Shown: positions 27,544 to 37,120, counted from the first letter of the stretch. The stretch: 64,000 nt of DNA from Vibrio maerlii (GCF_003415655.1 NZ_QRHC01000009.1:144323-208322), one strand, 5' to 3'. Made by a program: numbers and translations. Notes: a model not told the origin generated them from the sequence alone.

Positions 27544-28631
27544 GAAAGGCTTGATGAACGATTACTTTGATAAGAACTCGAGTTAGGGTCAAAATGCAAA
27601 TCAGCAAACACATACTTCAACACTTGCTCTAACCTATCCCACTGCCAATCTTGCTTCGGTAACCCAAAACGAATCGCATTGTTTTCGTCACATAGCCGGG
27701 CTAAGACTTGGTTTTTACACATTGTCTGATGAGTAATTTCCGCGTTATTTAGGTAGGCTGTCACGAACAAGTTTCCCGAAGTATAGTGACAACGCCAAGC
27801 ATTAGAGATCAGGGATTCTAACCTTGTGATATCTGTTTTAAGCTGCTGTCGTGTTTGCTGTTGCCAAGTGCCATCCTGTAGAGCTTGATTGACTACCCAA
27901 CGAGCAGGCCCCGTTACTGTCCACGGACCGATTTCTTCGCGTAACTTTTGCAAAATAGGTGATACTGCAAAAACAAATCCGACCCTAGCCCCCGCCAAGC
28001 CAAAGAACTTTCCAACTGAGCGAAGAACGATCAGGTTTTCATCGAGCTTCGACTGAGTATTAAATGTTGGAAGAATCGACTTTTCTGGTGTGCAATCCAT
28101 GAAAGCTTCATCAACGATCAACCTTCCACCCTTGGCGTGAAGTTGTTGCTGAAGACGGTGCATCGTTTGCTGATCGATGAAGTATCCGGTTGGATTATTT
28201 GGGTTGATGATCAAAATGACGTCTGCGCGCTTAACTTGCTCATCAGAAGGGATGTCATCATAGAAATCAAGATCCCACATTTGATTGTTATGTCTTAATT
28301 TCTGCCAAGCATGTTGGTGTTCTTTGTAGCCAACGGAAGGAAGGCAAATAGTCCCACAACGACCAAGGTGTTCGGTGACGATAAGTGGCAATAGCATTAT
28401 CGCCGCCTGAGATCCCGCAATCGCTACGGGAGTGATTCGAGAGTTGTAATAGGACTGCGCGGCTATCTCTAGACCGTCATTATCCTCTGGAAGTCGATTC
28501 CACGCTTCTAATGGTATTGAGGTGACCGGATAGGTATAAGGGCTCACACCCGTGGAAACATCGACCCACTCCTCCTTGCTCCCACCATAAACACCGATCG
28601 CTTCTAAAAGTTTTCCACCGTGATGAATCAC
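27540..28631 (-). CDS. cobD: Threonine-phosphate decarboxylase
   Basis: 363 residues, fold type I PLP enzyme. The N-terminus IHHGGKLLEAI and VSTGVSPYTYP, the VIINPNNPTGY loop, the VDEAFMD Asp/Tyr region and the PLP lysine in VLRSVGKFFGLAGARVGF match CobD/CobC-type decarboxylases that make (R)-1-aminopropan-2-ol phosphate for cobalamin. It lies between cbiB (18 nt upstream) and the phosphatase (4-nt overlap), a consistent operon. Confidence 0.87.
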   Translation of the reverse strand: MIHHGGKLLEAIGVYGGSKEEWVDVSTGVSPYTYPVTSIPLEAWNRLPEDNDGLEIAAQSYYNSRITPVAIAGSQAAIMLLPLIVTEHLGRCGTICLPSVGYKEHQHAWQKLRHNNQMWDLDFYDDIPSDEQVKRADVILIINPNNPTGYFIDQQTMHRLQQQLHAKGGRLIVDEAFMDCTPEKSILPTFNTQSKLDENLIVLRSVGKFFGLAGARVGFVFAVSPILQKLREEIGPWTVTGPARWVVNQALQDGTWQQQTRQQLKTDITRLESLISNAWRCHYTSGNLFVTAYLNNAEITHQTMCKNQVLARLCDENNAIRFGLPKQDWQWDRLEQVLKYVFADLHFDPNSSSYQSNRSSSLS

Positions 28632-28649
28632 TGCCTTATGCTCTCCAAC

Positions 28650-29648
28650 TCACATTAACCCAATAACGCACACTAACCACAAATAGCTCAGCCCGAAACT
28701 ACTTCGCTTTACCAGGTTATTCGCTCTATCAATCGCTTCAGGAAACGCCTCTACTCCTATGCCCATAGGTTTTTTATCGTGCAAAACACCATCATAGTAG
28801 GTAGGGCCACCGATCTTAATCCTCAAAGCACCTGCACCAGAAGTCATCACGACACCACCATTGGGACTAGCACAATCTTTTGCTTGAGTCTTCCAGCAAG
28901 TCAGCGCCTGCTTAAAGTCACCAGTAAAGGCATAGGCAAGCGCTGTGATACGCGCGGGTACCCAGCCCAGCAGATCATCAAGCTTCGCTGAGAAAAAACC
29001 GAAATGTCTATATTTTTCATTCTTGTAGCCCCACATCGCATCTAAGGTGTTTGCTAATCTCAGCAGCACGGCACCCGGTGCTCCAAAAATGACAAACCAA
29101 AACATAGGGGCGAACACGGCATCATTGCCATTTTCTAGCACCGACTCAATAGCAGAAGAAGCGATTTCTTTTTCACCCATCTTCTCTGTGTTACGGCTGA
29201 CGATCATCGATACCGCAAACCGAGCGCCAGTCATATCCCCCGATTTTAACGGGACATAAATATGATGAGCATGCTCAGTCAAACTTCGTCCACCGATGGT
29301 CAAATAGAGAATAATGGTACTAAAGATAAAATTAATTAGAGGGAACGAACTAGAGAGCAGCGTTGAAATCAACCAAGTGAACATAACTGGAGGTGTAACC
29401 GCTAAGAACCAAGCAAGCGCACCGTTACGCCTGTTATATTTCGCTACAGAGTCAGAATTGTATTGATGAGATTTCTCACGAGGAGAAAGCCTTAGCTTAA
29501 TCTCAATCAACCTTGATAACCGGCCAAAACCAACAAGTGGATGAAACCTTCTTGGCTCACCGAGAAGTTGGTCAAGCCAAAGTGCACAAATAATACTTAA
29601 CGCACCAGAAAGTAAGTGATTGGTTAAAAGTTCAACTGATGCAGGCAT
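28650..29648 (-). CDS. cbiB: Adenosylcobinamide-phosphate synthase CbiB
   Basis: 332 residues, polytopic inner-membrane protein that attaches the aminopropanol linker to adenosylcobyric acid. The start LWLDQLLGEPRRFHPLVGFGRL, the SMIVSRNTEKMGEKEIASSAIESVLENGNDAVFAPMFW block and the ADDLLGWVPARITAL-like block are typical of CbiB. First gene of the three-gene cobalamin operon. The 106 bases upstream contain no recognisable B12 riboswitch, only a short palindrome. Confidence 0.9.
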   Translation of the reverse strand: MPASVELLTNHLLSGALSIICALWLDQLLGEPRRFHPLVGFGRLSRLIEIKLRLSPREKSHQYNSDSVAKYNRRNGALAWFLAVTPPVMFTWLISTLLSSSFPLINFIFSTIILYLTIGGRSLTEHAHHIYVPLKSGDMTGARFAVSMIVSRNTEKMGEKEIASSAIESVLENGNDAVFAPMFWFVIFGAPGAVLLRLANTLDAMWGYKNEKYRHFGFFSAKLDDLLGWVPARITALAYAFTGDFKQALTCWKTQAKDCASPNGGVVMTSGAGALRIKIGGPTYYDGVLHDKKPMGIGVEAFPEAIDRANNLVKRSSFGLSYLWLVCVIGLM

Positions 29649-29713
29649 TACTCATACAACTCGAGTGGTTCGATTCAAATCCTTTTTAGGTGCGGATAAT
29701 TTACTATTCCACA

Positions 29714-29726
29714 GTGACATTGTCAC
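29714..29726. promoter_or_regulatory. Palindrome GTGAC-N3-GTCAC upstream of cbiB
   Basis: GTGAC (29714-29718) and GTCAC (29722-29726) about 65 nt before cbiB. It resembles a CRP site with one base too few in the spacer. It may be an operator or chance. Confidence 0.35.
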
Positions 29727-29754
29727 ATGAAATTACCTAATTAGGCTGAGAGGA

Positions 29755-30363
29755 TTACTTCCTGTTTTTCTGATTCCCTTGCTTTCGCTGTTTCCATAAG
29801 CTCAACTCCTCAACCGTATCGATATCGATAGAAGCACTACTCAGTTCCACCTCCTCAATACTGCAGATTCCTTCGTTGAGCAACTTCTTCGCTCCTACAT
29901 CACCACTTAATGATTTTAACGATTCGAAATGTTCCTTTGGGAATAGTGCTGGCACTCCCCTTTTTCCAGCATATTTCGCGCATACGACACCGCCTTTGTA
30001 TGCTGTAATCAAGCTCTGAAGTTGCATTGCATCAATATCAATTTGGTCTGCTAACGTTATCAAAATAGCATCGTAAGAGGCTGCTAACTTACGAACACCG
30101 AAAGCAATGGAAGAGCCGAGACCATGTTGCCATGAAGAGCAGTGAAGTGTGGAACTTCCAGTTAAGTAACCAGCTTGCTGGTATTTTTGAACATCTTCAT
30201 GCCAACGCCCAGTGATTATATATACATCGCCTATGTCACTGGTTAGTGCACTTGTAACAGTACGCGATAATAAGGTTTCTGTAGACGAAACAGCAGCAAG
30301 AAGCTTACATCTTGAAAACCGGCGACTCTCTCCAGCAGCCATAATCATGATGGCAACCTTCAT
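29755..30363 (-). CDS. MobA/MocA-like nucleotidyltransferase
   Basis: 202 residues, NTP-transferase fold: IMAAGESRRFSRCKLLAAV at the start is the nucleotide-binding loop (AAGxSxRxGxxKLL), with ITLADQ-type Mg site in the middle and RGVPALFP-type substrate motif later. Members next to molybdenum hydroxylases (MocA) cytidylylate the molybdopterin cofactor. It starts 1 nt after the XdhC stop, so translation is coupled. Role follows from family and context. Confidence 0.82.
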   Translation of the reverse strand: MKVAIMIMAAGESRRFSRCKLLAAVSSTETLLSRTVTSALTSDIGDVYIITGRWHEDVQKYQQAGYLTGSSTLHCSSWQHGLGSSIAFGVRKLAASYDAILITLADQIDIDAMQLQSLITAYKGGVVCAKYAGKRGVPALFPKEHFESLKSLSGDVGAKKLLNEGICSIEEVELSSASIDIDTVEELSLWKQRKQGNQKNRK

Positions 30364-30364
30364 A

Positions 30365-31405
30365 TCAGCTCGCTGCTCTTCTCATTGGATGATTGGTAAG
30401 TAGTGCATCACTTAAAGACTCAGCGGTACGATGATTCACAGCGGCTTGGCATTCAGACAAGATAGACAAAGCAATAGTTTCAGGTAGATCTCCACCAATA
30501 TTAAGCCCTGCCGGACCAGCGAGCGGTATCGCTAAATCATTCAAGTGGATACCAGATTGAGTAATGACACGATCTCGCCTATTCATGGGCCCGAGCAAGG
30601 CCAAATATTTTAGTTGTACATTTGTCATTGCAGACAATGCTTGTGCATCAAGTTCAACATTGTGTGTCATCAATATTGCAGCTTGTACTGAATGTTGTTG
30701 GCAATACAGCCCGAGACTCTCTCTATCACAGGTTAGGCGGCAATCCACTGTCGGAAAATACTCGGGGCGGCCATTCGCCGGCCTAGGGTCCCATAAGGTA
30801 ACCTGCCACCCTAGCTGATGAGCGATGGTTGCAACCGGCCTAGCATCAATGCCCCCTCCTGCAATCAATAAATGAAGAGGAGCCTCAATGGTCGTACACA
30901 ACCAATCTCCGTCTTCATCCTTTATAAGCTCGGAGTTTTTGGCTGTCTTTTTAAGTGGAATAGCTTGAGTTGAGAAACTGGCATTGACGCTATCTCGAGA
31001 AACTTTTTGCAGGTAATAACCAGTGGTACGAGAACGCATAGCGTCGAGCAATTCAGGCAACTTCAGATAGTCATTTAATGCTGAAATAGGCTGTAAAAGG
31101 ATGTGAACGACCCCACCACACCCAATACCTAATTGAAACGCGAGATCATCCTCATCGCTTCCATCATAGGTTAGTGTCATCGGATGACCACTGACCGCCA
31201 CTTTTCTTGCTTGTAAATGAATGTCTGATTCTAAGCATCCTCCACTCAACATTCCCAGCTGATCACCCTCGTCACTGAACAACATCATGGCTCCCGCTTT
31301 GCGATACGCAGGCCCTTCCGTTTGATAAACCGTTCCAAGAACCCACTTCGCCACATCCCTTTTCGAATACCAATCAGACAATAAATAGAACAAGTGATTC
31401 GACAT
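30365..31405 (-). CDS. XdhC/CoxI family molybdenum cofactor insertion protein
   Basis: 346 residues from the ATG at 31405 (AGGAG 8 nt upstream). XdhC-type chaperones bind molybdenum cofactor, help its sulfuration and load it into molybdenum hydroxylases. The N-terminal CoxI domain shows GTVYQTEGPAYRKAGAMML and LSGGCLESD with the conserved Cys, and IGCGGVVHILL follows; the C-terminal Rossmann part has LLIAGGGIDARPVATIAHQLGW. It sits between the catalytic subunit gene and the MocA-like gene. Confidence 0.9.
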   Translation of the reverse strand: MSNHLFYLLSDWYSKRDVAKWVLGTVYQTEGPAYRKAGAMMLFSDEGDQLGMLSGGCLESDIHLQARKVAVSGHPMTLTYDGSDEDDLAFQLGIGCGGVVHILLQPISALNDYLKLPELLDAMRSRTTGYYLQKVSRDSVNASFSTQAIPLKKTAKNSELIKDEDGDWLCTTIEAPLHLLIAGGGIDARPVATIAHQLGWQVTLWDPRPANGRPEYFPTVDCRLTCDRESLGLYCQQHSVQAAILMTHNVELDAQALSAMTNVQLKYLALLGPMNRRDRVITQSGIHLNDLAIPLAGPAGLNIGGDLPETIALSILSECQAAVNHRTAESLSDALLTNHPMRRAAS

Positions 31406-31439
31406 ACTCCGCTCCTGCACCATCGCCTCAGACGATTAA

Positions 31440-33635
31440 CTAACTCAGTTTGGTATTTAAAGGTAATACGTGTTGACGTTTACCCGTCAACGCAGCCATC
31501 GCATTGGCAACGGCTGGAGCAATGGGTGGTACACTAGGCTCACCGACCCCCGTAGGTGCTTCAGCAGATGGCACTATGTGCACCTCAACCTCAGGCATCT
31601 GATTGATGCGAAGTACTTGATAGTCGTGGAAGTTCGATTGCGCTACAGTCCCGCCCTCATTGAGCGTAATTGCACTCATTAACGTAGGTGACAGTCCATA
31701 CCCAATCCCACCTTCCATTTGCGCCTTAATGACATCAGGATTGATTGCAACCCCGCAGTCCACGGCACATATGACTTTATCAACACTCACATAACCATTG
31801 TTATTGGAGACGACAGCCACTTGAGCAACATAAGTGGCGAAAGACTCATGGACAGCAATGCCCATTGCAGTTCCCTCTGGAAGAGTTTTACCCCAGCCAG
31901 CTTTCTCAGCGGCTAGCTTCAATACCCCTTGCCATCTAGGATGTTTTTCTAGGAGTTTCATACGGAAATCAACGGGGTCTTTACCTGCTTTAAATGCCAG
32001 TTCATCCATCATGGTTTCAACGGCGAATGCAGTATGCGTGCTCCCCACGGAACGCCACCATTGGACTGTTGGTCCTTCTTTTACGGTAGTAAGTTCAAGA
32101 GCTAGATTTGGGATATCATAAGGGTTGTTTGATGCCCCCTCTACCGACGTTCCATCAATTCCATCTTTAACGAGAAACGCTTCAAACGCGGTATTGTGTA
32201 GTATTGATTGACCAACAATATGTTGATACCAAGCATTGATGTTACCGTCCTCATCCAACCCCGCTTTTAGTTTGTGTACGTAGGCCGGACGGAAGTAACC
32301 CGCTCTAGTGTCATCTTCACGGCTCCATACCAGTTTTATTGGTATGCCTTTCTTTTGTTTAGCAATCTCTACCGCTTCGAGTAAGTAATCGGAATGAGGG
32401 TTTGCGCGTCGACCAAAGCTGCCACCTGCAAGTAACATATTCAAAGTAACTTGCTCAGGTTTTAAACCCAGCAAGTTAGCCACATTCATTTGATCAACGG
32501 TTTGGAGCTGTTCACCATTCCAAATTGTGCAGCCTTGATCTGTCACCTGTGCGACACAGTTCATCGGCTCCATCGTTGCGTGAGCAAGAAATGGAAATTC
32601 GTACGTGTTATCTATAACAGATTGCGACTTTTCTAGTGCCGCCAGCGCATCTCCATCACTTCTAGCTGGCAAGCCTTTCTGCAATGAAACTTGTTTATAC
32701 TCCTGAAGTATCTGCGATGAGCTCTTAGTAAAGGCAGAGCTTTCGTCCCACTCCGCAACCAAGAGATCTCGTGCTTTTTTTGCGCTCCAGTAGTCGTTGG
32801 CGAGTACTGCCACCCCTGTAGGAATTGTTAATATATCGACGACACCAGGGGATTTCTTGGCGTTACTTGCATCAACTGACTTTAGCTTCGCCCCAAATTT
32901 GGGGGCGTGTAAAACCATCGCAGTAAGCATGTCGGGAAGTTTGAAATCTTGGGTAAAGATAGCCTTGCCATTATTTTTGCCAGTATCCTTGCGACTCAAT
33001 TTTGCCTTACCAATCAGAGTAAAATCGTCTGGAGATTTCAGTGCGATAGAACTAGGGTCAGGAACAGGCAGTTTAGCGGCCTCCTCGGCCAGCTCACCAA
33101 AAGAGGCTGTATTCGAGCCATGACTTAACACCCCTGAGTTAACTACAACCTCATCTGGACTCACTCCCCATCTGTTCGCTGCCACTTGGACCAGCATTGA
33201 ACGCGCCACAGCACCAGCGGTGCGGAGTTGGATGTATGAATTGGCAATGGCTGTACTCCCTCCAGTACCTTGCATTGGCCCCCAAAGGGTATTGTTGTAG
33301 CGTGAGGCATCTGCAGGTGCACCCTCCGGTTTCATTTGCTCCCAGGAAGCATCAAGCTCTTCAGCAACTAAGGTAGTAAGTCCGGTATAAGTTCCCTGAC
33401 CCATCTCCACATGCTTAATCATGACAGTGACCGTATTGTCGCCATTAATCTTCACGAAAGCATTAGGTTCAAAAGAGGCATTAGTGTCGACATGATTAGA
33501 AGCTGAAACCTTTTTCGCAGTAGATATAGAAACTCCTAACGTCAACCCTGCTCCAACTCCCGTCATCAACTTTAAAAAATCTCGACGAGTCGTGGCAGCT
33601 TCTTGAGTTGCCATTGATAAGGATTTTAAGCGCAT
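31440..33635 (-). CDS. Molybdenum hydroxylase large subunit, IorB-like, Tat-exported
   Basis: 731 residues, similar to isoquinoline 1-oxidoreductase beta subunits and membrane-side aldehyde dehydrogenases of the xanthine oxidase family. A twin-arginine signal is present ([16 protein letters not shown], residues 15-30). Moco-binding blocks include [41 protein letters not shown] and the C-terminal [17 protein letters not shown] with the catalytic Glu. No FAD subunit is encoded here, which fits the IorAB type. Substrate unknown; an aldehyde or N-heterocycle is usual for the family. A cytochrome c subunit often found with such enzymes is absent. Confidence 0.9.
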   Translation of the reverse strand: MRLKSLSMATQEAATTRRDFLKLMTGVGAGLTLGVSISTAKKVSASNHVDTNASFEPNAFVKINGDNTVTVMIKHVEMGQGTYTGLTTLVAEELDASWEQMKPEGAPADASRYNNTLWGPMQGTGGSTAIANSYIQLRTAGAVARSMLVQVAANRWGVSPDEVVVNSGVLSHGSNTASFGELAEEAAKLPVPDPSSIALKSPDDFTLIGKAKLSRKDTGKNNGKAIFTQDFKLPDMLTAMVLHAPKFGAKLKSVDASNAKKSPGVVDILTIPTGVAVLANDYWSAKKARDLLVAEWDESSAFTKSSSQILQEYKQVSLQKGLPARSDGDALAALEKSQSVIDNTYEFPFLAHATMEPMNCVAQVTDQGCTIWNGEQLQTVDQMNVANLLGLKPEQVTLNMLLAGGSFGRRANPHSDYLLEAVEIAKQKKGIPIKLVWSREDDTRAGYFRPAYVHKLKAGLDEDGNINAWYQHIVGQSILHNTAFEAFLVKDGIDGTSVEGASNNPYDIPNLALELTTVKEGPTVQWWRSVGSTHTAFAVETMMDELAFKAGKDPVDFRMKLLEKHPRWQGVLKLAAEKAGWGKTLPEGTAMGIAVHESFATYVAQVAVVSNNNGYVSVDKVICAVDCGVAINPDVIKAQMEGGIGYGLSPTLMSAITLNEGGTVAQSNFHDYQVLRINQMPEVEVHIVPSAEAPTGVGEPSVPPIAPAVANAMAALTGKRQHVLPLNTKLS

Positions 33636-33657
33636 AATTTTTCACTCCAATCTCAGC

Positions 33658-34116
33658 TCAAGACAACTTGGTCGATGCGTGTTTAATGGCATTGCGAATA
33701 CGAACGTAAGTTGCACAGCGACACACGTTTCCTGTCATCGCAGCATCAATATCTTCATAGCTCGGGTTTGGGTTTCTTTCTAACAAGGCTACAGCAGACA
33801 TAACCTGACCAGACTGACAATATCCGCACTGAGGTACTTGCATCTCATCCCAAGCATCTTGTATAGCGACTGCCGCAGGACTCTCAATGCCCTCAATAGT
33901 AGTAATCTTCTGACCAACGGCAGCTTGAATTGGTGTAACACAAGAACGTATCGGTTGACCGTTTAAGTGAACAGTGCACGCACCACAAAGGGACATTCCG
34001 CAACCAAATTTTGTGCCTGTCATAGAAAGGTGGTCACGTATGACCCATAAGATAGGGGTATCGGATGATGCATCGACTTCAACATCGACGCCGTTCACGT
34101 TAAGAGTTAGTGCCAT
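33658..34116 (-). CDS. [2Fe-2S] subunit of molybdenum hydroxylase, IorA-like
   Basis: 152 residues from the ATG at 34116, chosen over an upstream start because AGGAG lies 7 nt before it. The plant-type ferredoxin domain has CGMSLCGACTVHLNG and a later Cys, and the helical second cluster domain has CGYCQSGQVMSA and GNVCRCATY. It passes electrons from the Moco subunit. First gene of the iorA-iorB-xdhC-mocA operon. It is transcribed divergently from the Zur-box operon at 34366. Confidence 0.92.
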   Translation of the reverse strand: MALTLNVNGVDVEVDASSDTPILWVIRDHLSMTGTKFGCGMSLCGACTVHLNGQPIRSCVTPIQAAVGQKITTIEGIESPAAVAIQDAWDEMQVPQCGYCQSGQVMSAVALLERNPNPSYEDIDAAMTGNVCRCATYVRIRNAIKHASTKLS

Positions 34117-34273
34117 GGAGGTTCTCCTACTCGCCAATCAATACTTGCGCATTCACCCAATGGCTGGGGACAACAATACACTCTCATCAGATCATCATTG
34201 GCTTATCGATTAGCCATAGAGCAAATTATAGCCAACACCCTAAAATCTGCAGACTTCAAGAGATTCCCTCTAA

Positions 34274-34303
34274 TTTATTGTTATGTTATAACATAACAAT
34301 AAA
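34274..34303. promoter_or_regulatory. Zur-type operator upstream of DUF1826 gene
   Basis: A perfect 30-bp palindrome centred on TTATGTTATAACATAA. It fits the Zur box of gammaproteobacteria (consensus core TGTTATANTATAACA). The same 18-bp core recurs at 39020-39037 in front of zur. It lies about 63 nt before the DUF1826 start and about 160 nt from the divergent iorA start, so it probably serves the rightward operon. Confidence 0.85.
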
Positions 34304-34310
34304 CTAATTT

Positions 34311-34330
34311 AGTAAGGAACGTTCCTTACT
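34311..34330. promoter_or_regulatory. Second perfect palindrome next to the Zur box
   Basis: A 20-bp perfect palindrome whose half-site is AGTAAGGAAC, 7 nt after the Zur palindrome and 36 nt before the DUF1826 start. It may bind a second regulator or form a leader hairpin. Confidence 0.55.
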
Positions 34331-34365
34331 CAAACAGGTAAACATCATCACAAGAGGTAATCTTT

Positions 34366-35046
34366 ATGGAGCTCGCCATCGCTGAAAAAGTAACATCCAA
34401 TGAAGAAGCCCCACCTTCCGAACATCAAAGTGTAGCTCATGGAAAAAGTCCGACGGTGTTCACAGACATCTATCGTGATGAAGTCAAGATCGCGATCTGG
34501 AATCGAGCATTTTCAGCAGTTCTGCAAAAAGAGATTGCTGAATTCATTACGCACAACCCAAATTTTGAAAAGTCTCTCACGATTAAGCCACAAGACGCTC
34601 ACGCATCTCTATACAAAGCCATAGGTGACATTGCTCCTAGCAGCCTAGTCGACAATATAGCTGAACTTGTAGATATGTTTGGTTGTCTGTTTGACCTTGA
34701 ACATGTAGGCGTTCGCCTTGCGACCTTAAATAAAGCAATGTGTCCAAAATTTCATGTCGATCGAGTGCCCTGTCGACTGGTGACAACATATCAAGGTATC
34801 GCAACACAATGGCTGCATGGCCAAGACGTAGATCGTTCTAAGCTAGGTAGTGGAAGCAATGGCTTGCCGGATTCAGATTCTGGCCTTTATAGGAAGGAAA
34901 GCAATATCCAACACTTGATAGCCGGCGATGTCGCACTGTTAAAAGGAGAAAGTTGGATTGGCAACGAAAATCAAGGTCTCGTCCACCGTTCACCAATGAT
35001 CGAACATGGCGAGTCTAGACTATTGCTTACTTTAGATTTTAGGTAA
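34366..35046 (+). CDS. DUF1826 domain protein, predicted Zur-regulated
   Basis: 226 residues. DUF1826 proteins are repeatedly found near zinc-limitation genes; function unknown. The stretch CPKFHVDRVPCRLVTTYQG (around residue 126), a later LVHRSP (around 205) and the final RLLLTLDFR have the spacing and character of the HxD...H...R iron/2-oxoglutarate site of dioxygenases, which is my inference. The start has GAGG upstream. The Zur palindrome lies in its promoter region and the aspartoacylase gene follows after 30 nt. Confidence 0.8.
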   Translation: MELAIAEKVTSNEEAPPSEHQSVAHGKSPTVFTDIYRDEVKIAIWNRAFSAVLQKEIAEFITHNPNFEKSLTIKPQDAHASLYKAIGDIAPSSLVDNIAELVDMFGCLFDLEHVGVRLATLNKAMCPKFHVDRVPCRLVTTYQGIATQWLHGQDVDRSKLGSGSNGLPDSDSGLYRKESNIQHLIAGDVALLKGESWIGNENQGLVHRSPMIEHGESRLLLTLDFR

Positions 35047-35076
35047 GTCGTTTTAAATACAGGATTTTAACTCTAC

Positions 35077-35937
35077 ATGGATAATATTAACCAAGTTCTC
35101 ATCGTAGGCGGAACACATGGGAATGAACTATCAGGCATCTATCTCAACAAGCTTATAAAAGAACGCTTGTACAATATCGATAGAGCGAGCTTCTCTGCAA
35201 GTTCTGTAATAGCAAACCCTGACGCAGTAAAAGCCAATACTCGCTTTGTCGAACAAGATCTAAACCGACAGTTTTCACTCGAGCTAGAGGCAAATTCAAA
35301 GGAAGCCAGGTTAGCAACCGAATTCAAAAATAATTATTGTGCGAACAATCCTTTGATCATCGACCTACATAACACGACAAGCAACATGGGAGCAACATTG
35401 ATTTTGCTATCGAACTCCCCGTTCTACAAAAAAATGGGCGCCTATGTAAAGCAACGGATGCCGGGCTCAAATATCCTGTTCGAAGACAGAAAAGAATGGA
35501 ATGAACAACCTTACCTATGCACGGCAAGCCAATACGGGGTCATGATTGAAGTAGGCGCTCAGGCCCACGGTAGCTTACAGTTTGAAACGCTCGAACTGAT
35601 GAAAGAAATGCTCAGTTTAGTGTTAGATTACGTCGACAAACACAATTTGTACCAGCTTAGTAACCTAGCTAACTATGACGCCTTCTATTATACCGAGGAA
35701 GTCCAAATACCAATGGATCATGATGGTATGAGAATAGCAGCCGTTCATCCGACCATCTGTGGCAGAGATTTCGAAGTGGTAAAAACCGGGGAGCCTATTA
35801 TGGCCACCTTCTTCGGCTTTGATATTTATTGGGAAAAAGAAAACGATATCTACCCCCACTTCATCAATGAAAGTGCATATAGCTCGGCGAATATCGCGAT
35901 GGCATTAGCTGAAAAAAAGACAGTGTTTGTAGATTAG
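35077..35937 (+). CDS. Aspartoacylase-family zinc hydrolase
   Basis: 286 residues, AstE/AspA family metallohydrolase. The zinc ligands are visible: GGTHGNELSGIYL (His and Glu, residues 11-16), DLNRQFSLE (Arg/Asp substrate region) and IIDLHNTTSNMGATL (third His, near residue 97); VMIEVGAQAHG carries the catalytic Glu. Family members deacetylate N-acetylaspartate or related acylated amino acids. It shares an operon with the Zur-box DUF1826 gene. A zinc enzyme under zinc repression is unusual and may reflect release of a bound ligand. Confidence 0.85.
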   Translation: MDNINQVLIVGGTHGNELSGIYLNKLIKERLYNIDRASFSASSVIANPDAVKANTRFVEQDLNRQFSLELEANSKEARLATEFKNNYCANNPLIIDLHNTTSNMGATLILLSNSPFYKKMGAYVKQRMPGSNILFEDRKEWNEQPYLCTASQYGVMIEVGAQAHGSLQFETLELMKEMLSLVLDYVDKHNLYQLSNLANYDAFYYTEEVQIPMDHDGMRIAAVHPTICGRDFEVVKTGEPIMATFFGFDIYWEKENDIYPHFINESAYSSANIAMALAEKKTVFVD

Positions 35938-35970
35938 TTTCGACTCTTTTTAAAAACCCACTTCATAAAA

Positions 35971-36005
35971 CAAAGCCCAGAGAATCAAACACTCTCTGGG
36001 CTTTG
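35971..36005. terminator. Bidirectional terminator
   Basis: 13-bp arms CAAAGCCCAGAGA (35971-35983) and its complement at 35993-36005, between the convergent aspartoacylase and CobW genes. Confidence 0.88.
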
Positions 36006-36016
36006 TTATAACTTGA

Positions 36017-37012
36017 TTAGACTATACAATTTAAAAGCTGAAGTTCTAAGTCATCATCAATCTCATGCCCTATCACTTCTATTCGACTTTCATTGCAGTC
36101 ATCAAGTTCAGCTTCCGTTAAACCGTCGGGTGTCATGTTGTAACCAAATATTCCATCATAGGTGATAAAAACGGCTTTCATTCGTTCAGCGTCTATCTGC
36201 ATGAGTATCGTCAACAGTTTGTTGCGGTCAAACACTTTACTCGCAGAAAATCGCCAACCAACACTTTGAAAACCCTCACCTTCATTCATAGCCTTTAATA
36301 CGCCACTTTCTGGTAACGGTAGTTCGGAAGCGATAGGTTTACGTTCATGATGATGGTGGTGCCCCTTATGTTCATCTAGCTCACTACCACCCTCAAATTC
36401 CTCAAATGCAATGATGCCGTTCTTGGAAAGCAATACCCTAGCTTCAGGCTTACCATATGTGGTGACATATTGCTGGAGCTGTTCGAACTCATTCGAGCAG
36501 TATAAATCTGATTTATTGCCTACTACGGTATCCGCGATTGCAATTTGCTGATTAAACACGTCATGCCCTGTGTATCGGTGGTCCGCTAACTTTCTGGCAT
36601 CGACTAACGTTATCGTCTTTTGAAGAGACAGCACTTGTTGATAGTGTTGCGATGATAACACCTGAAGCACCTCTTTTGGATGTCCCAATCCGGTAGGTTC
36701 AATCAACAGACGATCGGGTTTGGCTTCAGTAAGCAGTTGGTTTAATGCGATTTGCATTGGGAGTCCAGCAGTGCAGCACATACATCCCCCTGGCACTTCC
36801 CGCATAAACACGCTTCCCTTAGTGTCTCGTTGCCCATCCAGTAGAGCACCATCAATTCCGATTTCACCAAACTCATTAACTAAAACTGCCCACTTCTCGT
36901 TATCGGGCTTGTTCTTCATCAGATTGAGAATGGCTGATGTTTTGCCGACGCCAAGAAACCCGGTAATAATATTGGTAGGTACGCCAAGGATCTTGTTATC
37001 GTTACCACTCAT
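36017..37012 (-). CDS. CobW/COG0523 family GTPase, zinc-linked
   Basis: 331 residues from the ATG at 37012, with GGAG 10 nt upstream. COG0523 GTPases are metal chaperones. Visible are the P-loop GFLGVGKTSAIL, VNEFGEIGIDGAL, the metal-binding CxCC in GGCMCC, the NKSD guanine-recognition motif and a His-rich loop (HKGHHHHHERK, near residue 220). It is last in the zur - dihydroorotase - cobW series on the minus strand and is expected to deliver zinc to client proteins under scarcity. Confidence 0.88.
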   Translation of the reverse strand: MSGNDNKILGVPTNIITGFLGVGKTSAILNLMKNKPDNEKWAVLVNEFGEIGIDGALLDGQRDTKGSVFMREVPGGCMCCTAGLPMQIALNQLLTEAKPDRLLIEPTGLGHPKEVLQVLSSQHYQQVLSLQKTITLVDARKLADHRYTGHDVFNQQIAIADTVVGNKSDLYCSNEFEQLQQYVTTYGKPEARVLLSKNGIIAFEEFEGGSELDEHKGHHHHHERKPIASELPLPESGVLKAMNEGEGFQSVGWRFSASKVFDRNKLLTILMQIDAERMKAVFITYDGIFGYNMTPDGLTEAELDDCNESRIEVIGHEIDDDLELQLLNCIV

Positions 37013-37120
37013 CTGAAAATCTCCATATACAAGTTGTTGCGAAGCATTGTTTCGCAACAACTTAAGTTACAACGTAATGATTATTGAATATCTAAACCCT
37101 TCGAAAGAGCTCTGAAAGGA

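Noticed and set aside
29649..29754. B12 riboswitch before cbiB
   Set aside because: The gap is 106 nt, too short, and no B12-box-like sequence was seen.
34110..34307. Plus-strand 65-codon frame between iorA and the DUF1826 gene
   Set aside because: It runs across the iorA start and through the Zur palindrome, and has no domain or ribosome site.
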